Part shown: positions 1 to 8,163 of the stretch, piece by piece
Position numbering within the stretch: the stretch's first letter is position 1
How the letters are laid out: each line of letters opens with the position of its first letter
Assembly (NCBI GenBank): GCA_040544425.1
Contig: JBEONO010000004.1
Coordinates: 124,001-188,000 of the forward strand
Length of the DNA: 64,000 nucleotides
From: Solimicrobium sp040544425
Lineage (GTDB): Bacteria > Pseudomonadota > Gammaproteobacteria > Burkholderiales > Burkholderiaceae_D
Direction of reading: 5' to 3'
Position numbers and translations under genes: made by a program
The notes under the pieces: model-generated
Database searches by the model: none
Told to the model about the DNA's origin: nothing
The model's input: the letters and a program-made list of their open reading frames with translations, nothing else

Positions 1-144
1 GACGATGATTAAAACACCCATCACTCCCAGAGCCAGCAAAAAAACAACAAGCTTTATTCCAAGCGCAGCAGCTGGATTGCGTTTCTTGTTGGAATTGGGT
101 GAACCGGACGATTTTGGCGTGTTTGATTTGGAGTCAGTTGTCAT
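1..144 (-). CDS. mrcA: Penicillin-binding protein 1A-like, N-terminal fragment (runs off window)
   Basis: The reading frame starts at the ATG complementary to 142-144 and stays open to the window edge (48 codons). It has a short polar Ser/Asn/Lys-rich tail and then a hydrophobic segment (about residues 29-48), as expected for the signal anchor of a bifunctional peptidoglycan glycosyltransferase/transpeptidase. No catalytic domain is in view. The assignment rests on position: the gene divergent from pilM in many proteobacteria is mrcA/ponA. A good promoter lies upstream at 174-202. Any other single-pass membrane protein would fit the visible sequence equally well. Confidence 0.5.
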   Translation of the reverse strand, partial: MTTDSKSNTPKSSGSPNSNKKRNPAAALGIKLVVFLLALGVMGVLIIV

Positions 145-173
145 TTGGAGGGGGGCCAATTTTATGTGAACGT

Positions 174-202
174 ATTATAGCGGTTCGCCGCAAATCGGTC
201 GA
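174..202 (-). promoter_or_regulatory. Sigma-70-type promoter for the leftward PBP1A-like gene
   Basis: Read on the minus strand there is a perfect -10 TATAAT (179 down to 174). It is preceded after 17 bases by TCGACC (202 down to 197), matching 4 of 6 of the -35 consensus. It would start transcription about 25 bases before the ATG at 144. Confidence 0.5.
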
Positions 203-291
203 AATGAGTGTGTGGAGCAGGGGATTTTTACTTTCTTTCGGGAAATTTTTAACAATTCGATGTATTTTTGTAATATTTCGTGAGAAATTAC

Positions 292-321
292 TTTACATTG
301 CAAGAGTGTTATTGCTAGGAT
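292..321 (+). promoter_or_regulatory. Possible extended -10 promoter for the pil operon
   Basis: TTTACA (292-297) is followed after 18 bases by TAGGAT (316-321), and the -10 is preceded by TGC, the extended -10 motif. It lies about 150 bases upstream of pilM in its AT-rich leader. It is a pattern match only. Confidence 0.35.
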
Positions 322-471
322 TTGAAGGCCTAAAAAATTTTCTTCAAGAAATATTAATAGTTTGGTTCATAACTAGTTTCTGGGTAAACAAATTGCTGTA
401 ATAAAATATTGCAATTGCGTATTAAAAATAGCGTATGTTGTTATCTGGAAAAATTAAACGCGGGGGATGCT

Positions 472-1578
472 TTGGCTTTAGAAATTGGAACGCTGGTCGG
501 GGATGTGATTTCCAGATTAACTGGCAAAAGAAACACGCCATTAATCGGGTTGGACATCAGCTCGACAAGTATAAAGCTGGTCGAGTTGTCCGAGGGCAAC
601 AATAAAGAGCTTCGCTTGGAACGTTATGCGTCCGAGCCCTTGCCCCGTGGTGCGATGTCAGACGGTAACATCGAAAACATCGACCAGGTTGCTGAAGCGA
701 TTCGACGCGTGATTGCAAAAAGCGGCACACGAATCAAGAAAGTATCGCTGGGCATGCCGTCGGCGGCGGTGATTACCAAAAAAATCACTCTGTCGGGCGG
801 CGCTTCCGAAGCGTCTCTGGAGATGCAGGTTGAATCGGAAGCCAGTCAATATATTCCATTTGCGCTCGATGAAGTGAGACTGGACTTTTGCGTGATCGGC
901 CCGGCACCCAACTCGGACGTGGATATCGAAGTCATGCTGGCCGCGTCGCGCAAGGAAAAAATCGAAGACCGGGTTGCTGTTGCAGAAGTCGCGGGCCTGA
1001 AGGCTGAGGTAATGGATATCGAGTCTTACGCAGCACGCGCCGCAATTTCCCGAATTATTGAGCAATCTGAAAATGGTGGCAAAGACAAAATTATTGCCTT
1101 GTTCCAGATTGGCGCAAAGGTTACCCACATTTCTGTCATCTTGAACGATCAGGCGGTGTACGAACGTGAGCAGGCCTTTGGCGGCAATCAATTAACTCAA
1201 GAAATCGTGCGCAGTTATGGTCTGTCGTTTGAGGAAGCTGAGCTCAAGAAAAAAGCCGAGGATTTACCAGAAGGTTATGTCGAGGATGTGCTGAATCCGT
1301 TTCTGGAAAGCGCTGCACTGGAAGTGACGCGGGCAATTCAATTTTTCTTCACCTCGACTCCGTATACCCGGATTGATCAAATCTATTTGGCCGGCGGCTG
1401 CGTCGTGCTGCCAGGCTTGCTCGACATGATCGCCACCAGAACAAAAATATCCACTGCAGTGATCAGTCCCTTTAAAGGGATGGCGCTATCTCCCAACGTC
1501 AAGGAAAAGCAGTTGCGTACGGAGGCTCCGTCTTTCCTGGTTGCCTGCGGGTTGGCGATGCGGAGGTTTGATCAATGA
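472..1578 (+). CDS. pilM: Type IV pilus assembly protein PilM
   Basis: PilM is the cytoplasmic actin-like ATPase fold protein that docks onto the N-terminal tail of PilN and links the inner-membrane alignment complex to the pilus motor. The nucleotide-binding phosphate-1 motif GLDISSTSIKLVEL is near the N-terminus, and the C-terminal half carries IYLAGGCVVLPGL, the adenosine-binding region. No in-frame ATG lies near the N-terminus. TTG at 472 follows GGGGGA at a workable distance, while GTG at 505 and TTG at 409 are alternatives; starting at 472 or 505 gives a length close to the usual 355-370 residues. The stop overlaps the pilN start (ATGA), so the two are translationally coupled. It is the first gene of a five-gene pilMNOPQ operon. 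Confidence 0.92.
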   Translation: MALEIGTLVGDVISRLTGKRNTPLIGLDISSTSIKLVELSEGNNKELRLERYASEPLPRGAMSDGNIENIDQVAEAIRRVIAKSGTRIKKVSLGMPSAAVITKKITLSGGASEASLEMQVESEASQYIPFALDEVRLDFCVIGPAPNSDVDIEVMLAASRKEKIEDRVAVAEVAGLKAEVMDIESYAARAAISRIIEQSENGGKDKIIALFQIGAKVTHISVILNDQAVYEREQAFGGNQLTQEIVRSYGLSFEEAELKKKAEDLPEGYVEDVLNPFLESAALEVTRAIQFFFTSTPYTRIDQIYLAGGCVVLPGLLDMIATRTKISTAVISPFKGMALSPNVKEKQLRTEAPSFLVACGLAMRRFDQ

Positions 1579-2219
1579 TTAAAATTAACCTGCTGCCGCA
1601 CCGCGAAGAAAAACGCAAACAGAAGAAAGAAGGATTTTACGCTCTGCTGGGACTGGCAGCCCTGATTGGTGGCGTGATTGTTATTTTGGTTGGCGTCTTT
1701 AACGCCACCGAAATTCTGGTCCAGAATCAGCGCAACCATTTGATCAAGGCAGCGAATGATCGATTGGACGATGAAATAAAAGAAATTGCCAGTCTGCGTG
1801 ACGAGATCGATGGCCTGAAGGCGCGTCAACAGGCGGTGGAAGACCTGCAGGGTGATCGCAATCAGCCTGTGTATCTGCTTTCCGAGCTGGTCGCGCAGAC
1901 TCCTGAAGGAATTTATCTGCGCACAGTCAAACAAGATGGTCAACGTGTCGTATTGACCGGTTATGCACAATCCAATGAACGTGTTTCTGAATATTTGAAA
2001 AACTTGTCCAGCAACTCAGAGTGGCTGAACAAGCCAGATTTGATTGTGATCAGTTCAGCCGGCATCGGGACCGCTAAAAACGCGAAAAAAGTGTTCGATT
2101 TCACGATTAATGTCGGGATCAAGCGGCCCCGCGATAATGAGGCAAATAGTGCTGCAGACGGTTCAACAAAAGCGCGCGCAGCTCCCAATGCTGCAAATGG
2201 TCAGGCGGTGAAGCCATGA
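1575..2219 (+). CDS. pilN: Type IV pilus inner-membrane protein PilN
   Basis: PilN is a bitopic inner-membrane protein of the PilMNOP alignment subcomplex. The N-terminal INLLP motif (residues 4-8) is the hallmark that binds the PilM groove. A basic stretch is followed by one transmembrane helix (about residues 22-43) and a periplasmic coiled coil (about 45-90). A ferredoxin-like fold, which pairs with PilO, is expected after that. The last 30 residues are Ala/Asn/Lys-rich and probably disordered. The start ATG overlaps the pilM stop. Confidence 0.94.
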   Translation: MIKINLLPHREEKRKQKKEGFYALLGLAALIGGVIVILVGVFNATEILVQNQRNHLIKAANDRLDDEIKEIASLRDEIDGLKARQQAVEDLQGDRNQPVYLLSELVAQTPEGIYLRTVKQDGQRVVLTGYAQSNERVSEYLKNLSSNSEWLNKPDLIVISSAGIGTAKNAKKVFDFTINVGIKRPRDNEANSAADGSTKARAAPNAANGQAVKP

Positions 2220-2253
2220 TATCCAAGAACATAGCGGCCAGGAAGAATGTGAT

Positions 2254-2904
2254 ATGAAAAACATGACTGAACTATCAGAGTCATTTGCGGCTCAGTTTCG
2301 GGATTTGAACGGTGTGCATCCGGGCCTGTGGCCGATCGCGCCACGCATGCTGTGCGCATTGGGAACGCTCATTGCCGTGCTTGTCGCCGGTTGGTATTTT
2401 TATTGGAACGGCCAATTCGCCGAGCTCAATGCAGGCCGACAGGAAGAGCAAACTTTGCGCGACGGTTATAAATTAAAAATTCAACAGTCGATTAATCTGG
2501 AAGGCTTGCGCAAGCAAAAGGTTCAGGTTGAGCATTACGTCTCGGCGCTGGAAAAGCAATTGCCTAGTAAAGCAGAAATGGATGCGCTGCTTTCCGATAT
2601 CAGCCAGGCAGGTTTGGGACGAGGGCTGCAGTTTGAAATGTTCAAGCCTGGTCAGGCGACGCCGAAGGATTACTATGCTGAATTGCCGATTGAGATCAAA
2701 TTGAATGGCAACTATCACGATATGGGTGCGTTCGCGAGCGATGTGGCACATTTATCCCGGATCGTGACGTTGAATAACCTCAATATCAATACGGGCAAGG
2801 AAGGTGGTACGTTGACCCTGGAAGCTGTTGCCAAAACGTTCCGCTATCTGGATCCTGAGGAAGTGGCCAGTCAGAAGAAGGCTAAACAGGGAGCCAAGAA
2901 ATGA
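2254..2904 (+). CDS. pilO: Type IV pilus inner-membrane protein PilO
   Basis: PilO heterodimerises with PilN in the periplasm and contributes to the ring that aligns motor and secretin. The protein has a cytoplasmic N-terminus, a transmembrane helix at about residues 28-48, a coiled coil (about 50-105, with the LRKQKVQVEHYVSALEKQLP region) and a C-terminal ferredoxin-like domain. Its length of 216 residues is normal. The start at 2254 follows AGGAAG; an ATG four codons later is possible. It overlaps pilP by ATGA. Confidence 0.94.
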   Translation: MKNMTELSESFAAQFRDLNGVHPGLWPIAPRMLCALGTLIAVLVAGWYFYWNGQFAELNAGRQEEQTLRDGYKLKIQQSINLEGLRKQKVQVEHYVSALEKQLPSKAEMDALLSDISQAGLGRGLQFEMFKPGQATPKDYYAELPIEIKLNGNYHDMGAFASDVAHLSRIVTLNNLNINTGKEGGTLTLEAVAKTFRYLDPEEVASQKKAKQGAKK

Positions 2905-3440
2905 AAAAATTCTCTGCCCTGATATTGCCTTCATTACTTTCGTTTGGCTTAATCGGTTGCACTGGCACCGGTGATCAAGAAGTACAACAATGGATGGACA
3001 AAACCAAGCAGGAAACTGTCCCATCCATACCCAAGCTCAACGAACCAAAAGATTTCATCCCGTTTGTGTATGACAAGAAAAATGATCCCGACCCATTTAA
3101 TCCGGTCAAGCTGCAGTCTGCATTGGCAAAAATGAACCCGGGCTCTGCACATGGCATCAAGCCTGATCTTGACAGGAGGCGTGAGGCGCTGGAATCTGTG
3201 CCGCTGGATGTGGTCAAGATGGTTGGAACAATTACCCAGGGAGGCGTTCACTATGCCCTCGTTGAGGTAGATGGAAAAGCTGTGAATCAGATTAAGGCGG
3301 GCAACTATGTCGGACAAAATTATGGCCTGGTGACCAAAATTAACGAAGATTCAATAGAGATTAAAGAGATTTATTTGGACGCCGGTGGTGACTGGTCTGA
3401 ACGCGTTCAAAAATTAGAGTTGCAGGAGGCAAAAAAATGA
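2901..3440 (+). CDS. pilP: Type IV pilus lipoprotein PilP
   Basis: PilP is an inner-membrane-anchored lipoprotein that bridges PilN/PilO to the N0 domain of the PilQ secretin. The signal peptide ends in the lipobox LIGC, so Cys20 would be lipidated. A proline-containing linker (residues 21-85) precedes a C-terminal beta-sandwich homology region (VDVVKMVGTITQGGVHYALVEV). Its 179 residues match the family. Both ends overlap neighbouring genes in ATGA fashion, so expression is tightly coupled with pilO and pilQ. Confidence 0.94.
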   Translation: MKKFSALILPSLLSFGLIGCTGTGDQEVQQWMDKTKQETVPSIPKLNEPKDFIPFVYDKKNDPDPFNPVKLQSALAKMNPGSAHGIKPDLDRRREALESVPLDVVKMVGTITQGGVHYALVEVDGKAVNQIKAGNYVGQNYGLVTKINEDSIEIKEIYLDAGGDWSERVQKLELQEAKK

Positions 3441-5617
3441 CGGCGTCAATAAAAATGCGTGTAAATATCAAAAGGTGGTGTTCCATGTTTCGACTTTTTC
3501 TGTTAGTTAGCGTCCTTGGATTAGGCGGGCTGACCAGCTCCGCGTATGCCCAAAGTAATTCCATCCAGCAGGTTGTCGCCAGTCAGCAAGGACCCAATGT
3601 GATCGTCAAGGTCACAATGAAAAATCCGATGGAAAAAGCACCCCTCGGATTTTCAACATTGACACCTGCCCGGATCGCATTGGATTTTTCTGCTACCGAT
3701 AACCAGTCAGGAAAATCATCGATTGACATCAACATGGGTAATGTCCGGAACCTGAATATTGTGCAGGCTGGTGAGCGCTCGCGGATGGTTTTTAATTTGG
3801 CCAAACCACTCAACTATGCGAGCGTCGTTGAAGGCAATCAGCTGACGATCACGATTGATGGTACGGGCGATGTAGTCACGGCGCTCAATTCCAAAGGTAT
3901 TGCTGTTGCGGCTCCCGCAGCCGACTCAGGAAAGCAAAGTTTGCGCGATATTGATTTCCGCAAAGGCGTAACTGGCGAAGGACGCATCGTAGTCGAACTG
4001 CCGAATAAACAGGTTGGCATTGATGTTCGCCAACAAGGCAATGCAGTCGTTGCCGATTTTTCGAAAACGAATTTGCCTGAAGTGTTACGTCGCCGCCTGG
4101 ATGTCACTGACTTTGGCACCCCGGTGCAGACCATTACCACTACCGAGCAGGGCGATAACGTTCATATGGTGATTGAACCCAGAGGTCAATGGGAGCACAG
4201 TGTCTATCAGAGTGAAACGCAATTGGTCATTGAAATCAAACCGATCAAAGTCGATCCGACCAAACTGACTCAGGGTACCCAAGGTTATCGTGGCGAAAAA
4301 ATGTCATTGAATTTCCAGGACGTCGATGTGCGGTCCCTGTTGCAGGTCATCGCCGAAGTCAGTGGTTTCAATATTATTTCCAGCGACTCAGTCACCGGGC
4401 GCACTACCTTACGTCTGAAAGATATTCCGTGGGATCAGGCTCTGGACATTATCTTGCAAACCAAAGGCCTGGACATGCGAAAAAATGGCTCGATTATTAT
4501 GGTTGCGCCAAAAGACGAGTTGCTGACCAAGGAAAAATTGGAAGCGGAACAGAAAGCACAAATCAACGATCTGGAACAATTGAAAACGGAAAGCTTTCAG
4601 CTGAACTACCAGAAGGCTACCGTGTTTAATACAGCGTTTGGCCTCAACGGGCAAAATCCGAAAATTCAAATTTTGTCCAAACGTGGCAGTGCTGTGATCG
4701 ACGCACGAACCAACCAAATTTTCGTGACAGATGTGCCTTCCAGAATCGAAGCTGTGCGAAATCTGATTCTCAAGACGGACATCCCATCACGCCAGGTGGC
4801 AATCGAAGCGCGCCTGGTTGTCGCTACCGATGACTGGAGCAAGAATCTGGGTGCAACGCTGGGCTTCACCGACTTGCGCACTTTGCAGGGCGGCGTTGCG
4901 GGTTTCCCAGTCAAGAGTGGAAATAATGCCGCTCTGACAGGTACCTATCAAGGAGTCAGTGACCAAACCGCGCAGACCGCTGTAAATCTGCGGACGTCTG
5001 CTGCCTTTACCCAGGCTGGGCAGTTTTTCAGCCTGCCCGCAGCGGGGATTAACAACTCGAACCCGGGCAGTTTTGCGGTGAGTCTGTTTTCATCAGCGGC
5101 AAACCGGTTTTTGAATCTGGAAATTTCCGCTTTGGAAGCTGACGGTATCGGCAAAGTGATTTCGAGCCCTCGACTGTTGACCGCTGACCAGGTACCCGCG
5201 ATTGTCGAGCAAGGGGTACAGGTACCTTATCAACTGGCAACCAGCAGTGGCGCGACCGCAGTGGCATTTGCAAATGCGAATCTGAAATTGAATGTCACCC
5301 CACAAATTACTCCGGATGGAAATGTCATCTTGGATGTGGAAGTAAATAATGATTCACTCGGCGTGGAAACAACTGCCGGTTTCGCGATCAATACTCAACA
5401 TCTGAAAACTATCGTGATGGTCGAAAATGGCGGCACGGTATTGTTGGGCGGCATATATCAGGAAACGATTCAGGATGGTGAAACCAAGATACCGTTATTG
5501 GGTGATATTCCAGTCTTGGGTTATTTGTTCAAGTCGACTACCAAGACTAAAAACAAGACTGAACTGTTGATTTTCCTGACCCCTAAAATCGTTGCTGAAC
5601 ATGTTGCAGTGCATTGA
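3437..5617 (+). CDS. pilQ: Type IV pilus outer-membrane secretin PilQ
   Basis: PilQ forms the outer-membrane multimeric channel through which the pilus fibre passes. After a signal peptide (cleavage likely after the AYA motif near residue 38) there are two AMIN-type beta domains (about 40-135 and 165-275) that bind peptidoglycan. An STN/N0 domain (about 289-355), an N1-type KH-like domain (about 383-470) and the C-terminal secretin core (about 550-722) follow. The core contains GGTVLLGGIYQE and the terminal PLLGDIPVLGYLFKS signature. ATG 3437 overlaps pilP; ATG 3485 has its own purine-rich site and would give a shorter, more typical signal peptide. It is the last gene of the operon; no terminator was found after it. 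Confidence 0.95.
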   Translation: MTASIKMRVNIKRWCSMFRLFLLVSVLGLGGLTSSAYAQSNSIQQVVASQQGPNVIVKVTMKNPMEKAPLGFSTLTPARIALDFSATDNQSGKSSIDINMGNVRNLNIVQAGERSRMVFNLAKPLNYASVVEGNQLTITIDGTGDVVTALNSKGIAVAAPAADSGKQSLRDIDFRKGVTGEGRIVVELPNKQVGIDVRQQGNAVVADFSKTNLPEVLRRRLDVTDFGTPVQTITTTEQGDNVHMVIEPRGQWEHSVYQSETQLVIEIKPIKVDPTKLTQGTQGYRGEKMSLNFQDVDVRSLLQVIAEVSGFNIISSDSVTGRTTLRLKDIPWDQALDIILQTKGLDMRKNGSIIMVAPKDELLTKEKLEAEQKAQINDLEQLKTESFQLNYQKATVFNTAFGLNGQNPKIQILSKRGSAVIDARTNQIFVTDVPSRIEAVRNLILKTDIPSRQVAIEARLVVATDDWSKNLGATLGFTDLRTLQGGVAGFPVKSGNNAALTGTYQGVSDQTAQTAVNLRTSAAFTQAGQFFSLPAAGINNSNPGSFAVSLFSSAANRFLNLEISALEADGIGKVISSPRLLTADQVPAIVEQGVQVPYQLATSSGATAVAFANANLKLNVTPQITPDGNVILDVEVNNDSLGVETTAGFAINTQHLKTIVMVENGGTVLLGGIYQETIQDGETKIPLLGDIPVLGYLFKSTTKTKNKTELLIFLTPKIVAEHVAVH

Positions 5618-5624
5618 TACACAA

Positions 5625-5759
5625 ATGGGAATTAAGAATATGGAACTGCGAATCAATGCAAATATTCGATGCCGGTGCTTGTCATCTTTAATTATTGGGC
5701 TGCAAGTCAGTTCATTAATTGGATGTGAATTGGTAACGGGCCGGCAGGGAAACCAATAG
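5625..5759 (+). CDS. Possible very short lipoprotein (39-44 residues)
   Basis: A short open frame downstream of pilQ runs from ATG 5625 (or ATG 5640) to TAG 5757-5759. From 5640 it encodes a basic N-terminus, a hydrophobic stretch and SLIGC, a good lipobox, followed by only about 10 residues. It could be a mini-lipoprotein, the remnant of a larger lipoprotein gene, or chance. The ribosome-binding site is weak. No homologue is recognised. Confidence 0.3.
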   Translation: MGIKNMELRINANIRCRCLSSLIIGLQVSSLIGCELVTGRQGNQ

Positions 5760-5890
5760 GTTCAAAAATCGCATCGTCAATTGCGTGAAGATGGGAACAA
5801 ATTATAGGAGCACTACCCGATTGATAAGGAATCCAGCAGGCAATCGGACGTGATCGAAATATTCGGGCAAACAATGAATTGGAATGAAAA

Positions 5891-8152
5891 ATGAAGCTGA
5901 ATTTAACTACGATTTTTACTGCACGTTACTGGGCATTATTAATGTTGGTATTATTGTTATCTTTGGTCAGCGCATGTGGCGGAGGTAATGGTTCCCCAGG
6001 TGTACCGATAGGTGGCAGCGGTAGCGGTTCCGGGAGCACCGGAACTGGCGCGACGGGATCAACGACTAATGGCGCGATTACGCTCAGCTTACTTGATTCC
6101 TCTGGCGCATCAGTGAACGCCATTCCTGCTGGAGGAACGTTGACAGCATCAGCTAAGCTTGTTGACGCAACCGGTGCGGCTGTTGCAGGGAAAGTAGTGA
6201 CATTCGCAGTCAGCAATACTGCCGGCGCACTTTCACCATCTTTAGGTACTGCCTTAAGCGACAGTAAAGGAACCGCAACGATCACTTTGCTGCCAGGCAC
6301 TGGAGCCGGGGCTGCCAGTATTTCAGCTTCGGCAGTGCTGGTCGGCACAGCTGCGGTAACAACTTCAGTTGGTTTTACCAGCGGAGGTACAACATCCTCA
6401 GGTACTCCTACGTTGACACTGTCGTTGCTCGGCTCCACGGGTACGCCAAGTAGTTCAGTGTCGATCGCAAACCCATTGACCGCCAGCGCAAAGGTATTGG
6501 ATGGCGCTGGAAAGCCTGTCGCTGGAGTCGTGGTGACGTTCTCAAGCACAGCCACTCTGACAAAATTAGCGCCGTCAGCAGGCACCGCGATTACTGATCT
6601 TACCGGTGTGGCGACTGTCACGGTGAGTCCTTTGGATTTGGTCACTGCTCAAACCCAGTCTGGTGCGGCGGGAACTGTATTCGCAACAGCTACCTATTTG
6701 GGGCAAACACTGTCAGGCGGAAGCAATTTCAGTCTTGGCGTAACCTCGCTTACCTTGTCTTTAAAGGTCGTGGCTCCGGTAACAAACCCGACCGCAGTGA
6801 ACGCGTACGGATCGACATCCGTTCAAGTTGGTGTGTATGCGAATGGAGCACTGTACACAGCCCAGCCAGTTGTTGTTAATTTTACGTCTGGATGCACAAC
6901 TTCAGGCAAAGCGGTGATGCCGGGATCTGCCAGCACGATCAACGGTATTGCAGCCGTTACTTACACCGATAATGCATGTAGTGCGACCGATGTGGTGACG
7001 GCGACAGTTGCGGGTATTCCGACGCCTGTGACAACTACCTTGAACGTCGTGGCGCCGATTGCGGTATCAGTCAATTTTGTTTCTGCGTCACCAAGCGACA
7101 AATCAATTGTGATCGCAGGCGCAGGCGGAAACGGTCGTAGCGAAACGGCTATCTTGACCTTTAAAGTGGTTGACATAAACGGCGTAGGTTTAAAGGGGCA
7201 GACAGTAACGTTCACGAATAATTTCCCTACCATCGCAACCCTGAATACCCAAACCGCGATTTCCCAGGTGGACGGCACGGTAACTGCTTCGGTCAATTCA
7301 CTCACCATACCCGGGACTTTCCGTATATTGGCGTCGCTGTCAAACGGGATCAGCAGCCTGTCGGATACGATTGTTGTCACTACTGGCCAGCCGATTCAAG
7401 CTGCGTTTTCCCTCAGTGCAGGATCCTTTAACATTGAGGGCTGGGATTACGACAATATAACTACCAGCCTGACAGCGCTGATCGCAGATATTAACGGAAA
7501 CCCGGTTGCGGACGGTACCCCTGTTGTTGCAACAGCTGATAGCGGTGCAGTCGGTAGTTCCAGTATTGGTGGTTGCATAACAACCAACGGTGGTTGCTCG
7601 GTGTCATTCCGAAGTCAGGATCCGCGTTACGGTAACGGCGCAACGGCGGTGCCGACAGGTGTGCGTGCTGGATTGGCAACCATCAAGTTTAACAGCAGCA
7701 ACTCAACGACAACTGCTTTAACGGGCACACTTGGTGTCTTTTTAAGTGGCAGTCACGTGATACATGTCTTTGACAGCAATCTTGGAACTGAAATTTTCAA
7801 TGGTAATCTTTTCGTTACCAGCAGCTGTTCACCAGCAATAAGGCTTGAGTTTGATGATATAAATTTCAATCCAATGCCGTCTGGATCGATTATTGGATCA
7901 GCCAATCCGTTAGGTCTGACAGTAAGTGCGATCTATCCAACAGTTGTTCCCAGCGTCGCCCCGCATGGCACCTTAGTACCGGCTTCTGCAGCAACACGGC
8001 AAGGTGATTACGTGGATATTGACCTGGTACCAACTCCCGCAAATTGTAATGCGGCCGGAGGCGGCACTGCAATTGGCACATTTGATGTTACGGTGACTAC
8101 GCCTAAAGGTAATGGGACGGTGTTTCATTTCGGCTTGCAGTATCCGCATTAA
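5891..8152 (+). CDS. Large Ig-like (Big1/invasin-type) repeat lipoprotein
   Basis: This 753-residue exported protein has a lipobox (LVSAC, Cys29 lipidated) followed by a Gly/Ser/Thr linker (about 30-60). Several bacterial Ig-like domains follow, roughly at 62-165, 172-285, 290-395, 400-505 and 510-630, and then a unique C-terminal part. Successive domains share elements such as LTASAKVLDGAGKPVAGVVV and the pattern GTATITLLPG / GVATVTVSP, typical of Big_1 domains in invasin/intimin. It is almost free of charged clusters and rich in Ala, Thr, Ser and Val. Its place directly after pilQ suggests a surface or pilus-related role such as adhesion, but that is inference. The start at 5891 has only a weak upstream purine stretch. 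Confidence 0.72.
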   Translation: MKLNLTTIFTARYWALLMLVLLLSLVSACGGGNGSPGVPIGGSGSGSGSTGTGATGSTTNGAITLSLLDSSGASVNAIPAGGTLTASAKLVDATGAAVAGKVVTFAVSNTAGALSPSLGTALSDSKGTATITLLPGTGAGAASISASAVLVGTAAVTTSVGFTSGGTTSSGTPTLTLSLLGSTGTPSSSVSIANPLTASAKVLDGAGKPVAGVVVTFSSTATLTKLAPSAGTAITDLTGVATVTVSPLDLVTAQTQSGAAGTVFATATYLGQTLSGGSNFSLGVTSLTLSLKVVAPVTNPTAVNAYGSTSVQVGVYANGALYTAQPVVVNFTSGCTTSGKAVMPGSASTINGIAAVTYTDNACSATDVVTATVAGIPTPVTTTLNVVAPIAVSVNFVSASPSDKSIVIAGAGGNGRSETAILTFKVVDINGVGLKGQTVTFTNNFPTIATLNTQTAISQVDGTVTASVNSLTIPGTFRILASLSNGISSLSDTIVVTTGQPIQAAFSLSAGSFNIEGWDYDNITTSLTALIADINGNPVADGTPVVATADSGAVGSSSIGGCITTNGGCSVSFRSQDPRYGNGATAVPTGVRAGLATIKFNSSNSTTTALTGTLGVFLSGSHVIHVFDSNLGTEIFNGNLFVTSSCSPAIRLEFDDINFNPMPSGSIIGSANPLGLTVSAIYPTVVPSVAPHGTLVPASAATRQGDYVDIDLVPTPANCNAAGGGTAIGTFDVTVTTPKGNGTVFHFGLQYPH

Positions 8153-8163
8153 GAACCTGTTGA

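Larger units (their letters stand above)
145..471. other. Divergent intergenic region between the PBP1A-like gene and pilM
   Basis: About 330 AT-rich bases separate the two divergent genes. The region holds the leftward promoter at 174-202 and a possible rightward promoter at 292-321. I see no convincing protein gene here: the open frame at 99-401 has no ribosome-binding site and no recognisable product. Confidence 0.5.

Noticed and set aside
99..401. Plus-strand 100-codon frame upstream of pilM
   Set aside because: It overlaps the start of the divergent PBP1A-like gene and its promoter, and has no ribosome-binding site or similarity.
5926..6645. Long minus-strand open frame (239 codons) inside the Ig-like gene
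   Set aside because: It is an antisense shadow of Ala/Thr/Val-rich repeat coding; it lacks a ribosome-binding site and known domains.
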